A stretch of 43,005 bases of DNA from Acetobacteraceae bacterium (GCA_947371015.1 CANBNK010000030.1:1-43005), one strand, 5' to 3'. Positions 1 through 7,647 are shown, counted from the stretch's first letter. The notes: generated from the letters alone by a model not told the origin. Program-made: numbers and translations.

Positions 1-2
1 TG

Positions 3-173
3 GCGATGCTGGGGCTTGGCCAAGCCGGCACGCTGGCCGCCGCGCTGCCGGCGGCTGGCCCTGCAACCGGCTTCAGCCGGGTCGGCCTTTGGTTGCCAGG
101 CAGCACCGTTATTTTAACGCTTTGTAGCCTCCTGGTTGCCCGCGTCAGACGCTCACCCCGCAGGACGAGCTGA
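3..173 (+). CDS. lnt: C-terminal end of apolipoprotein N-acyltransferase-like protein (partial)
   Basis: An open frame enters from the left edge and stops at TGA 171-173, giving 56 residues. It reads as a Leu/Ala-rich stretch containing GFSRVGLWLPGS, then a hydrophobic helix (VILTLCSLLVA) and a basic tail (RVRRSPRR). That layout (Pro/Ala segment, a short 'arfGlwlP' motif, one last membrane helix, positive cytoplasmic end) resembles the C-terminus of Lnt, the inner-membrane enzyme that adds the third acyl chain to lipoproteins. As I recall, lnt commonly precedes an XRE regulator gene and metK in alphaproteobacteria, and an XRE gene does follow here. Only the tail is visible, so the assignment rests on weak similarity plus context; another polytopic membrane protein is possible. 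Confidence 0.45.
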   Translation, partial: AMLGLGQAGTLAAALPAAGPATGFSRVGLWLPGSTVILTLCSLLVARVRRSPRRTS

Positions 174-193
174 TCTGGAGCAAGCGCCATCTT

Positions 194-211
194 TTTTGAG
201 AATTCTCAAAA
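194..211. promoter_or_regulatory. 18-bp perfect palindrome, candidate operator
   Basis: TTTTGAGAATTCTCAAAA is a perfect inverted repeat. It lies directly before a TTGACG hexamer (215-220) that could serve as a -35 box for the XRE gene starting at 322. Its AT-richness stands out in this GC-rich DNA. A symmetric site touching the promoter of a helix-turn-helix regulator suggests autoregulation; this is inference. It has no following T-run outside the palindrome and is too short in the loop to be a good terminator. Confidence 0.5.
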
Positions 212-321
212 GTATTGACGCTTCCTTGCGAATCCCTTAAGGGTACCCCTGGTAGGAGCCGTAATCGCCTTTGGGTGGTGCAAGGGTCCCTTTTTGTCCA
301 GCGAAGAATGGGCCTTAGAGC

Positions 322-810
322 ATGGCGAAGACCGAGGTCCGGGAGTGGGATGGACGCGTGATGCCGAGCGACGAGCCCGTTGAGCGCGCAGAACGCGAGC
401 ACCGCCCCAGCCCCATCGACGTGCATGTCGGCAGCCGCGTGCGCCTGCGCCGCACCCTGCTGGGAATGAGCCAGGAAAAGCTGGGCGAAGCTCTCGGCCT
501 GACCTTCCAGCAGGTGCAGAAGTACGAACGCGGCGTGAACCGCATCGGCGCCAGCCGCCTGTTCGACCTAGCCCGCGTGCTGGATGTGCCGATCGGCTTC
601 TTCTTCGACGACATGCCCGACGCCATGGGCGGCACCACCAATGGTCGCAGCCGCGTCGCCGGCTTCGCCGAAAGCCAGGACGGCTTCGAGGAAGACACGC
701 TGCACCGCCGGGAAACCCTTGAACTGGTGCGCGCCTACTATCGCATCACCGACCCGTCGGTGCGCAAGCGTGTGTTCGAACTCATCAAGAGCCTGACCCC
801 GACCGACTGA
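322..810 (+). CDS. XRE-family helix-turn-helix transcriptional regulator
   Basis: A 162-residue cytoplasmic DNA-binding protein. Residues about 37-93 form a Cro/CI-type HTH (VGSRVRLRRTLLGMSQEKLGE, then FQQVQKYERGVNRI and the closing helix SRLFDLARVLDVP), continuing into FFFDDMP, a hallmark of the small alphaproteobacterial XRE regulators. The C-terminal 60 residues are charged and helical (ETLELVRAYYRITDPSVRKRVFELIKSL) and are typical of the same family. The start at 322 has no strong ribosome site; an ATG at 361 is an alternative that keeps the whole HTH. The gene is preceded by a palindromic candidate operator at 194-211 and followed by a strong terminator, so it is probably monocistronic and self-regulated. 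The exact regulon cannot be told from the sequence. Confidence 0.9.
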   Translation: MAKTEVREWDGRVMPSDEPVERAEREHRPSPIDVHVGSRVRLRRTLLGMSQEKLGEALGLTFQQVQKYERGVNRIGASRLFDLARVLDVPIGFFFDDMPDAMGGTTNGRSRVAGFAESQDGFEEDTLHRRETLELVRAYYRITDPSVRKRVFELIKSLTPTD

Positions 811-832
811 ACGGCTCTATCGGGGCAAGCAA

Positions 833-855
833 GGCGGCCTCCGGGCCGCCTTTTT
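833..855 (+). terminator. Rho-independent terminator after the XRE gene
   Basis: A GC-rich hairpin (GGCGGCC, short loop, GGCCGCC) is followed at once by TTTTT, 23 bases after the stop codon. A second similar hairpin (AAGGCGG at 870-876 with CCGCCTT at 885-891, then TT) follows in tandem. Confidence 0.85.
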
Positions 856-934
856 CGTGTCTGAGGCTCAAGGCGGCCTCCTGACCGCCTTTTCAATGGC
901 CTTTCCATGTCCTTTCCCTAGGCGGCCGCCAGGC

Positions 935-960
935 GCGGGGCGGCTCCGTCGCCGCCCCGC
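935..960 (-). terminator. Strong hairpin at the 3' end of the minus-strand operon
   Basis: GCGGGGCGGC (935-944) pairs with GCCGCCCCGC (951-960) around a 6-base loop, just beyond the stop of the binding-protein gene. There is no T-run on the minus strand, so it may protect the 3' end or work as an imperfect terminator rather than a classical one. Confidence 0.45.
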
Positions 961-966
961 CCGGTA

Positions 967-2199
967 TCAGCTACGCACCAGGTTGCAGCCACCCTCGTTG
1001 ATCGGCCGGAAGGCCTGGTCGCCCGGCGTGGTCTGCAGCAGCTTGTAGTAGTCGAACGGCCCGCGGCTCTCGGCCGGGCTCTTCACCTCGAACAGATAGG
1101 ACGGGTGCAACTTGCGGCCATCGGCGCGAATCGTGCCCTGGCCGAAGCAGTCGTCGTCGCAGGGCATCGCCTTCATCCGCGCCACCGTCGCCGCGCCATC
1201 GGCCTTGGCTGCAGCCACGCCCATGTCCGACACGGTCTTCAAGTAGTGCATGACGGCGGCATAGCCGCCAGCGTGGTTCATGCAGAGCGCGTTCTGCCCG
1301 ATATGCGGCCGCACACGCGCCGAGAACGCCCGGGTCCGCTCGTTCAGGTCCCAATAGAACGTCTCGGTGCAGATCAGCCCCTGTGCGGTCTGCAAGCCCA
1401 GCGCATGCACATCCGGCAGGAACATCAGCAGGCTGGCCAGCTTCACGCCGCGCCGGGTCACCCCGAACTCGCTGGCCTGCTTGATGCAGTTGACCGTGTC
1501 GGACCCGGCATTGGCCAGGCCGATCACCTTCGGCTTCGCCGCCATGGCCTGCACCAGGAACGAGGAAAAGTCCGTGGTGCCCGGGAACGGCGTGCGCGCG
1601 CTACCCAGGATGGTACCGCCAGCGCCCTTCACGAAATTGCCGGTGTCGCGTTCCAGCGCGTGGCCGAAGGCGTAGTCGGCGGTGATGAAGTACCAGCTGT
1701 CGCCACCCGCCCGCACCGTGGCGCCGCCGGTGGACTTGGCCAGCATGAAGGTGTCGTAGGTCCAGTGCACCGTGTTCGGCGTGCACTTACTGCCAGTCAG
1801 GTCCGACGTGGCGGAGGAGGTGTTCAGGAACACCTTGTTCTTCTCGCGCACGATGTCATGCGCGGCCAGCGCCACCGAGGAAGCGCCGCCATCGATGATC
1901 GCATCCACCCCGTCGCGATCGATCCACTGGCGGGTCAGGTTGGAGCCGACATCCGGCTTGTTCTGGTTGTCGCCGAACAGCACTTCCACGTTGAAACCGC
2001 GATTGTTCATCTCGGCCACCGCCTGGCGGATGCAGGCCAGCTCGGTCGGGCCGGTCACGTCCCGATAGGTGCCGCTGAAGTCGCAGAGCAGCGCGACCTT
2101 GATGGTATTGGCCGCCTGGGCCCGGGCACTGCGAAAGGGCAGCCCACCGAGGGCGCCCGCCGCCCCCGCCTGCAGCAGGGTACGCCGGTTCATGGTCAT
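967..2199 (-). CDS. ABC transporter substrate-binding protein, branched-chain amino acid (Liv) type
   Basis: A 410-residue periplasmic receptor of the Leu/Ile/Val-binding family (periplasmic binding protein fold type I). The N-terminus carries a Tat-type signal (NRRTLLQAGAAGALGGLP, then a SARAQA cleavage region). The mature protein opens with the family pattern IKVALLCDFSGTYRDVTGP and contains the paired-domain features AVAEMNNRGFNVEVLFGDNQNKPD and the SSVALAAHDIVREKNKVFLNTSSATSDL region. The start is supported by GGAGG at a 5-7 base spacing. No permease or ATPase genes lie nearby; instead it follows an HPt protein and a sigma-54 activator with only 46 bases between. The receptor may therefore feed a signalling pathway, or be regulated by it. 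The ligand is unknown; such orphan receptors in Acetobacteraceae and Burkholderiales often bind aromatic or short organic acids. Confidence 0.9.
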   Translation of the reverse strand: MTMNRRTLLQAGAAGALGGLPFRSARAQAANTIKVALLCDFSGTYRDVTGPTELACIRQAVAEMNNRGFNVEVLFGDNQNKPDVGSNLTRQWIDRDGVDAIIDGGASSVALAAHDIVREKNKVFLNTSSATSDLTGSKCTPNTVHWTYDTFMLAKSTGGATVRAGGDSWYFITADYAFGHALERDTGNFVKGAGGTILGSARTPFPGTTDFSSFLVQAMAAKPKVIGLANAGSDTVNCIKQASEFGVTRRGVKLASLLMFLPDVHALGLQTAQGLICTETFYWDLNERTRAFSARVRPHIGQNALCMNHAGGYAAVMHYLKTVSDMGVAAAKADGAATVARMKAMPCDDDCFGQGTIRADGRKLHPSYLFEVKSPAESRGPFDYYKLLQTTPGDQAFRPINEGGCNLVRS

Positions 2200-2245
2200 C
2201 GCATTTCCTCCGTAGGGCGGTCTGTCGCCGCCAGCATCGCGGAGG

Positions 2246-3796
2246 CTACAGCAACTCCCCTGTGGCCTTCCACTGCTGCATTTTGCGATAGACCGTGCTG
2301 GGATTGATCTGCAGCAGCGCGGCGGCGCGGGTCACGTCCTGGCTGGTTTCCGCCAGCGCCGCCAGGATCAGGCGCTTTTCCATCACCGCCAGCGGTTCCA
2401 CCACCACCATGGGCGACGGCAGGGTGATGGTGACGGGGGCCGGAGCCGATATCGGCAAGGCGGGCGGCGCTGAGACCGGCAGGGGGCCATGGGCTGGTGC
2501 CACCCACTCGGGCGCGACCGGTTCGGCGGGCATCACCTCGGCAACCAGGGTCGCGACGGGCACGGCCGCCGGCGGCGCCAAGGCAGGCTGCATCGGCACG
2601 GGCGCGGCAGGCCGGGGGGCGACGCGCAGCAGCGTGGGCGGCAGCATGGCGGGGGTGACCACCTCGCCTTCGTGCAGCACCACCACGTTGCGCACCACGT
2701 TCTGCAACTGCCGCACATTGCCGGGCCAGGCATAAGCCAGCACCGCCTGCTCGACGTCCGGCGCGAAGCCACGGAAACGCTTGCCTTCCTCGCGGCTCAA
2801 CTGCGCCAGCAAAGCCCGGGCTATCAGCACGCCGTCTTGCCCGCGGTCGCGCAGCGGCGGCAATTCCAGCGGCACGACATAGAGCCGGTAGTACAGATCC
2901 TCGCGGAAGCGCCCCGCCTCCACCTCGGCCAGCGGGTCGCGGTTGGTGGCGCAGACGAAGCGCACATCCACCTTTTCGGTGCGGCTGGCACCGACCGGCT
3001 GGAAGCTGCCGGTCTGCACGAAGCGCAGCAGCTTGACCTGCATCTCCAGTGGCATCTCGCCGATCTCGTCCAGGAACAGCGTACCGCCATCGGCCTGCTT
3101 GGCCGCGCCGACGCGGTTGTCGGTCGCCCCGGTGAAGGCGCCCTTCACATGGCCGAAGACCTCGCTCTCCAGCAGGTCACGCGGGATGGCGCCGCAGTTC
3201 AGCGCCACGAAAGGCTTTGCCGCCCGCGGGCTGGCCTTGTGGATCGCCTCGGCGGCCAGTTCCTTGCCGGTGCCGCTTTCGCCGGTGATGAACACGCTGG
3301 CGCGGGAAGCGGCGACGCTCTCGATGGTGCGGTAGATCGCCTGCATCGGGGCCGACGCGCCGATGAACCCGAAGAAGCGGTCGCGCGAGAGCTGCGCCCG
3401 CACCGTCTTCAGTTCCTGCGTCAGCGCGCGCTTTTCCAGCGCATTGGTCAGCGTAACGGTCAGCCGGGCCTTGGCATAGGGCTTGACGATGAAGTCCACT
3501 GCGCCCTGGCGCATGGCCTCAACCGCGGTGTTCACGCTGGCATTGGCGGTCACCACGATAACCGCCGCCTCCACCCCCTCGGCCCGCAGCTTCTGCATCA
3601 GCTCGAAGCCGGAGAAATCCGGCAGTTCCAGGTCCAGCAGGATGGCGTCGGGCGGGTTGGCCAGGGCATCGGCCAGCGCCCGGCCGGCGGTCTCCGCATG
3701 GCGGATTTCCACGCCCATGTCGCGCAGCAGCGCCTTGGCCAGCTCGGCCTGGCTCTGTGTGTCCTCAACCAACAGGATGCGGGCAGGGCTGCTCAT
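2246..3796 (-). CDS. Sigma-54-dependent response regulator (NtrC/LuxO type)
   Basis: A 516-residue three-domain activator. Receiver domain, residues 5-120: phosphoacceptor D55 in LLDLELPDFSG, conserved K105 in FIVKPY. AAA+ domain, about 142-380: Walker A GESGTGKE (172-179), the sigma-54 contact loop GAFTGA (219-224), Walker B LFLDE (240-244), and the PGNVRQLQN sensor region. A long Pro/Ala/Val-rich linker of roughly 70 residues then leads to a Fis-type HTH (LILAALAETSQDVTRAAALLQINPSTVYRKMQQW). The GAFTGA loop is intact, so it should drive sigma-54 promoters. The gene overlaps the stop of the upstream HPt gene by four bases (ATGA), pointing to translational coupling and a phosphorelay partner. 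No histidine kinase is encoded nearby. Confidence 0.93.
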   Translation of the reverse strand: MSSPARILLVEDTQSQAELAKALLRDMGVEIRHAETAGRALADALANPPDAILLDLELPDFSGFELMQKLRAEGVEAAVIVVTANASVNTAVEAMRQGAVDFIVKPYAKARLTVTLTNALEKRALTQELKTVRAQLSRDRFFGFIGASAPMQAIYRTIESVAASRASVFITGESGTGKELAAEAIHKASPRAAKPFVALNCGAIPRDLLESEVFGHVKGAFTGATDNRVGAAKQADGGTLFLDEIGEMPLEMQVKLLRFVQTGSFQPVGASRTEKVDVRFVCATNRDPLAEVEAGRFREDLYYRLYVVPLELPPLRDRGQDGVLIARALLAQLSREEGKRFRGFAPDVEQAVLAYAWPGNVRQLQNVVRNVVVLHEGEVVTPAMLPPTLLRVAPRPAAPVPMQPALAPPAAVPVATLVAEVMPAEPVAPEWVAPAHGPLPVSAPPALPISAPAPVTITLPSPMVVVEPLAVMEKRLILAALAETSQDVTRAAALLQINPSTVYRKMQQWKATGELL

Positions 3797-4170
3797 GTCG
3801 ACAGCGCCGCAAGGGCCGCCAGCGCGGCGGCCGCCTCGGCCTCGATCCGCCCGGCGAGCGCCACCGACGGCGGCTGCGCCCCCGCCATGCCTTGCCGGGC
3901 CGCCGCTTCCAGCCGGGCGGCACCAACCGCGGCGGCCGCCCCGGCCAGGCTATGCGCAGCCCGCTGGAAGCCCACGACGTCGCCACGCGGGACAGCCGCG
4001 ACGATCTCGCCGGTCAGCCGCAGCAGGTCCTCATGGAATGTATGGATGATACGCAAAAAATCTTCCCGAGGCAGGTCCTCGGCAAGCTGGCCGGCAACAC
4101 TGGGATCGAGCGCATGCACGGGATATTGGTCGCACCGGCGCGCGTTCAGGTCAATCGCCGGTTGCACCAA
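3793..4170 (-). CDS. Histidine phosphotransfer (HPt) domain protein
   Basis: About 125 residues, all helical. The HPt signature HSLAGAAAAVGAARLEAAAR starts at about H73, the predicted phosphoaccepting histidine (consensus HxLKGxxxxxGxxxL). The lysine usually found in this motif is Ala here, which is a modest deviation. The preceding helix (REDFLRIIHTFHEDLLRLTGEI) is typical of free-standing HPt proteins. It overlaps the response-regulator gene by four bases, so the two products are probably made together and exchange phosphate. The 5' end is uncertain: the longest frame begins at TTG 4170, with GTG codons at 4167 and 4119, none with a clear ribosome site. Confidence 0.8.
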   Translation of the reverse strand: MVQPAIDLNARRCDQYPVHALDPSVAGQLAEDLPREDFLRIIHTFHEDLLRLTGEIVAAVPRGDVVGFQRAAHSLAGAAAAVGAARLEAAARQGMAGAQPPSVALAGRIEAEAAAALAALAALST

Positions 4171-4433
4171 GGGAAGCGAGTGAGTGCCGGGACCGGGGTG
4201 GTGATGTTGGGAGGCGTCGGTAAATTAACCAAAAAAAGAGACGTCTGATTGATTTTTGACTAATTTTTCCTGGACAGCCACATATTGCACCCGTTAAGCA
4301 TGCATCAACACTCCTCTTTTCTCTGAAGAATGGTGCCGATGCCCCCCAGGCCGCCTTTCTCGAGCATTGCCGCCAACCCGGCTGTTCCCGGCCCCTTCCG
4401 GGACGCCCCCGGCACCGTTGAAAGTGCCGCGTG

Positions 4434-4805
4434 ATGCGCTGGACCATGCCCATTTTCGCCTTGGCCCTGGCTATCGCGCTAGGCGCCATCTCCCCGCAGC
4501 CGGTCCGGCAGGGGCACGCTCACGGCAACGTGACGCAGCTGGCGCTGCCATCCCTGGCAGGGTTCAGCCTGTTCGGCAGCGCCGAAGCGATGACCCTGGC
4601 CGACATCCGCCCCCAGGGCACCTGCGCGGCGCCGAAGATCGCCGCAACCTCGAGCGCGCAGAACAATGCGTTGCTCTGGGCCGCGAGCCTGCGCGGCTGG
4701 TCGGAAGGCCCGACAGTGCGCGCCTGGCGCAACTTCGTCGCCTGGACCAAGCAGGGCTGGCGCCTGGCCGCCCCCTGCACCACCACCCAGGCCAGCCCGG
4801 GCTGA
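4434..4805 (+). CDS. Small secreted protein, unknown function
   Basis: I do not recognise this 123-residue product. It begins with a convincing export signal (MRWTMPIFALALAIALGAISP) and the mature part is short, rich in Trp and Ala, with two cysteines (GTCAAP and APCTTT) that could form a disulphide in the periplasm. A GTG at 4431 directly precedes the ATG. It is divergent from the HPt gene across a comparatively AT-rich 260-base gap, which is where promoters for both would lie, and convergent with the lipoprotein gene. Codon use looks like that of its neighbours, but with no family match it could still be a chance frame. Confidence 0.5.
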   Translation: MRWTMPIFALALAIALGAISPQPVRQGHAHGNVTQLALPSLAGFSLFGSAEAMTLADIRPQGTCAAPKIAATSSAQNNALLWAASLRGWSEGPTVRAWRNFVAWTKQGWRLAAPCTTTQASPG

Positions 4806-4870
4806 ACGCGGCGAACTCGCCGGCTTACGCGGCGCCTTGCTGCGCCTAACGCCCGCGCGCCATCGCCGAC

Positions 4871-5506
4871 CTAACCCCCGCGCGGCATGGCCGCGACTAT
4901 CCGCTCCTCCAGCCCGGCCAGTGCCCGCCCCAGCGCTGCGTTCATCGCCGCCGCGGCCAGGGCCGGGTCGTCGCCGGGTGGCAGCGGTGCCTGGCCCTCG
5001 GCCTGCAACTGGCCGAGAATCTGCGTTGCCGCCCCGCTTTCGGGGGCCTCCCGCAGCAGCAGCCCGGCCAGGGTCGCCCGCGCCCGGCGCGCGCCCGGCT
5101 CCACCTGCAACCGCAGCAGCTCGGCTTCCAGCACAAGCCCAGCGCGCAGCCGAGACCCCGGCGCCGTAATGGTGGCGAACTGCCCGCTGGTCGCCAGCCA
5201 GTGCCGCATCGCTTCCTCGACCAACTCGGCCGGCGGCGCCGCCCATTCGGCCCAGAAATCCTGCGTCACCTGGCCATCCGCGCCCAAGGAACGCAGGCCG
5301 CGCTGGTCCAGCCCGGGTGCCGCCCGCATGCTGCGCAACAGCAGCGCCGGCCGCCCCGGCATCGGCGGCTGCGGCGCCGGCCGCTCCGGCGCCAAGGCAA
5401 AGCGCCGCACCTCCCGGTAGGGCCGTTCCGGCAGCACCGAACAGCCCGCCAGCAGCAGGGGCAACGCAAGCAGCAGGGGACGACGCGAGAAGCGGGGCAT
5501 GGTCAT
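4871..5506 (-). CDS. ABC-type transport auxiliary lipoprotein (PqiC/DUF330-like)
   Basis: A 211-residue predicted outer-membrane-facing lipoprotein. The signal peptide ends in a clear lipobox LLAGC (Cys22). The mature start (PYREVRRFALAPERP) and the internal segment LLLRSMRAAPGLDQRGLRSL match the layout of the auxiliary lipoproteins that accompany MCE-type lipid transporters, where the corresponding strand binds phospholipid or contacts the MCE ring. The gene overlaps the MCE gene by four bases (ATGA) and is the last gene of the operon, which supports this role. The exact substrate is not visible. Confidence 0.8.
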   Translation of the reverse strand: MTMPRFSRRPLLLALPLLLAGCSVLPERPYREVRRFALAPERPAPQPPMPGRPALLLRSMRAAPGLDQRGLRSLGADGQVTQDFWAEWAAPPAELVEEAMRHWLATSGQFATITAPGSRLRAGLVLEAELLRLQVEPGARRARATLAGLLLREAPESGAATQILGQLQAEGQAPLPPGDDPALAAAAMNAALGRALAGLEERIVAAMPRGG

Positions 5507-6516
5507 CGTCCGGAAGGCGGCGGCGCGCCGAAGATCGCCTGGGAGGGATAGCGGCGCAGCAGTTCGGTGGTGTCGCGCAGGTTGGCCACGGCGCTGCGCA
5601 GGTCGCGCAATATCGGGCCCAGGTCGGCCTGCAGGTCTCCGGTGGTGCCGCGCGCGCTGCGCAACGTGTTCTCCAGCGCGGTCAGGCTGGCCGGCAGCCG
5701 GGCCGCGGCCGTCCGCACCTCCGCCATCGCCTGGTTGGCGCCGGCCAGGGTGCCGCGCAGGTCGCGGCTGGACAGCAACGCCCGCGCCTCGGCCGCCACG
5801 GCGCGGATATCCGCCACCGCGCTGGGCAGGTCGCCGCCCGAGCTGGTGTCGTTCAGCCGCCGCATCAGCTGTGCCGCCTGGTTAAGCACCTCGCTGAAAT
5901 CGCCCTCGTTGGTTTCCTTGCGCAGGTCGGCCAACAGGCCCGAGAGGTTGCCGATCAACCCCGCCAGGTCCACCTGCTCCAGCCGTTGCAGCAGCGTCTG
6001 CGCTGCCGTCTGCACCTGCGCCACGGTGGAAGGCGCGGCCGGGATCACCGGGTAGCGCGGGGTCCAGGGCGGCGCCTGCACCGGAAAGCGGTCGGCGGCG
6101 AGGAAGTCCATCTCTAGATAGGCCAGCCCGGTCAGCCCCTGGGAGGCCAGCCGCACCCGGAAGCCCTGCTTCACCGCTTCCTCCAGGTCGGGTGCGGTTT
6201 CCCCCACGCTGGCCATGTTCACGTCGAAGCGGATCAGCACCATCTGGAAGGCGCCGGCGAACGGCTCGCCCTGGGGCGCGCGATAGTTGGCGGACACCAG
6301 GCCGATCTCGGTCACCCGGCCCAGCGAGACCCCGCGGTATTTCACCGGTGCGCCAACATCCAGCCCTTGGACGGATTCGCGGATATAGGTCTCATAGATC
6401 ACCGGCCGATTGCCGAAATTGTTGCCGACCAGGAACAGCAGGAAGCCGATGGCCAGCGCGGCACCGGCCAGCACCAGCGCCCCGACGCGAAGGTAAAGCG
6501 CCCGTTGAGCGGGCAT
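5503..6516 (-). CDS. mlaD: MlaD/MCE-family lipid-transport protein
   Basis: A 337-residue inner-membrane-anchored periplasmic protein. One N-terminal transmembrane helix (about residues 10-31) is followed by the MCE domain (about 38-115), with the characteristic ESVQGLDVGAPVKYRGVSLGRV pattern. The remaining 200 residues are helical and rich in Leu/Ala heptads (LTALENTLRSARGTTGDLQ), as in MCE proteins whose C-terminal helices assemble into a hydrophobic tunnel. It lies between the ATPase and the auxiliary lipoprotein, with a 120-base gap upstream that shows no gene. The length and single MCE domain fit MlaD-like proteins rather than multi-MCE PqiB or YebT. Confidence 0.9.
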   Translation of the reverse strand: MPAQRALYLRVGALVLAGAALAIGFLLFLVGNNFGNRPVIYETYIRESVQGLDVGAPVKYRGVSLGRVTEIGLVSANYRAPQGEPFAGAFQMVLIRFDVNMASVGETAPDLEEAVKQGFRVRLASQGLTGLAYLEMDFLAADRFPVQAPPWTPRYPVIPAAPSTVAQVQTAAQTLLQRLEQVDLAGLIGNLSGLLADLRKETNEGDFSEVLNQAAQLMRRLNDTSSGGDLPSAVADIRAVAAEARALLSSRDLRGTLAGANQAMAEVRTAAARLPASLTALENTLRSARGTTGDLQADLGPILRDLRSAVANLRDTTELLRRYPSQAIFGAPPPSGR

Positions 6517-6636
6517 CTCAGCGCCGCCAGCCGGCAGGGTGGTGGTCGCGACAGCGCCGCCAACCGCTAGGGCGGCAGTCGCTCTTGCGCCGCTCCGCGG
6601 GGATGCGGTCGCCCGGTCCGCTCCACCAGCACGGGC

Positions 6637-7389
6637 TCATGCCATCACCTCGCGGCGGAAGAAGGCGCGTACCGTCGGATTGTCGCTTTGGTCGCGCAGC
6701 GCGCGTGGGTCGCCTTCGGCGATCATGCCCTTCGCTTCCTTGTCCAACATGATGCAACGGTCGCCGATCGCCAGGATGCTTTGCAGCTCATGCGTCACCA
6801 CCACGAAGGTGGTGCCGAGGTCACGCGCCAACTGCACGATCAGCGCATCCAACCCGGCCGAGGTGATCGGGTCCAGCCCGGCCGAAGGTTCATCCAGAAA
6901 CAATACCGGCGGGTCCAGCGCCATGGCCCGGGCGATCCCTGCCCGCTTGGCCATGCCGCCGCTGATCTCGGCCGGCAGCCGCGCCGCGGCATCGCTCAGC
7001 CCGACCAGCCCGAGCTTGGCGCGGGCCACCAGGGCGCGGGCCTCGGCCGGCAGGGTGGTGTGCTGCTCCAGCGGCACCATGACGTTCTCGGCCAGGCTGG
7101 CGCTGCCGAACAGCGCGCCGGACTGCCACATCACCCCGATCTGCCGGAGCAGCGCCTGGCGCGCTTCGCCGTCCAGCGCGTGGATGTCCTGGCCCAGCAC
7201 CAGCACCTGCCCCGCGGCCGGCTCGTACAACCCGATCAGGTGCTTCAGCAGCGTCGATTTGCCGCAGCCGGAGCCACCGAGGATGACGAAGACCTCACCG
7301 CGGTTCACCTCGAACGACACGTTCTCGAACACGGTGCGGCCGTCGAAGGCGGCCTTCAGCCCGCGCACCTGCACCACCGGTTCAGCCAT
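6637..7389 (-). CDS. mlaF: Mla-type lipid ABC transporter ATP-binding protein
   Basis: A 250-residue cytoplasmic ATPase. It has Walker A GGSGCGKST (38-46), a Q-loop (VMWQSGALFGS), the signature ISGGMAKR (142-149), Walker B VLFLDE (162-167) and the switch histidine in VVTHEL. The ISGGMxKR form of the signature and LDPITSAGLDALI are typical of MlaF/Ttg2A, which powers phospholipid movement between membranes. It is encoded downstream of the permease but separated from it by 258 bases that carry three palindromic elements, an unusual interruption for this operon. Confidence 0.92.
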   Translation of the reverse strand: MAEPVVQVRGLKAAFDGRTVFENVSFEVNRGEVFVILGGSGCGKSTLLKHLIGLYEPAAGQVLVLGQDIHALDGEARQALLRQIGVMWQSGALFGSASLAENVMVPLEQHTTLPAEARALVARAKLGLVGLSDAAARLPAEISGGMAKRAGIARAMALDPPVLFLDEPSAGLDPITSAGLDALIVQLARDLGTTFVVVTHELQSILAIGDRCIMLDKEAKGMIAEGDPRALRDQSDNPTVRAFFRREVMA

Positions 7390-7410
7390 GCGGCAGGCCC
7401 CCGGCTGCTA

Positions 7411-7458
7411 GAGCGGGATGCGTTGAGCCGGAATCGCCGAAAACGTTGAATCCCGCGA
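7411..7458. repeat. Palindromic intergenic element, copy A
   Basis: The arms GCGGGAT (7413-7419) and ATCCCGC (7450-7456) enclose an inner small stem around CCGGAATCGCCG. It begins with CTAGAG. Copy B about 100 bases on has the same overall layout with compensating changes, so this looks like a structured repeat family rather than chance. Confidence 0.65.
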
Positions 7459-7510
7459 TCTTCAAATAGCTCGAGCGTGCCGCGTGAGCGCAAGCGAACG
7501 CAGCATGCTC

Positions 7511-7560
7511 TAGAGTGTGATCGTCGCAGGCGGAACCGCCGAAGACGTGAATCACACGAC
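7511..7560. repeat. Palindromic intergenic element, copy B
   Basis: The arms GTGTGAT (7515-7521) and ATCACAC (7551-7557) enclose an inner perfect stem GGCGG-AA-CCGCC (7529-7540). The shared core with copy A is GGAA-CGCCGAA-ACGT-GAATC. The outer arms differ from copy A at several bases but remain complementary. Confidence 0.65.
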
Positions 7561-7576
7561 AAAACGATGAGCTAGA

Positions 7577-7610
7577 GTCTGTCGGGCGCCTCTGTCTGCG
7601 CCTGACAGAC
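7577..7610. repeat. 13-bp inverted repeat between mlaE and mlaF
   Basis: GTCTGTCGGGCGC (7577-7589) pairs with GCGCCTGACAGAC (7598-7610) along all 13 positions, allowing one G-U pair, with an 8-base loop. There is no T-run on either side, so a terminator role is doubtful. It lies directly 3' of the permease gene and could stabilise its mRNA end. Confidence 0.6.
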
Positions 7611-7647
7611 CCTAGGCCACGGCGCGCCGCGATGTCGTGGGGATGCC

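Noticed and set aside
2489-4183. A 560-codon plus-strand frame opposite the sigma-54 activator
   Set aside because: Opposite strand of a gene with complete receiver, AAA+ and HTH motifs; translation is His/Gln/Arg-rich and lacks domain features.
7390-7647. Small genes in the mlaE-mlaF gap
   Set aside because: The gap is explained by three inverted repeats; no frame with a ribosome site or family match is present.
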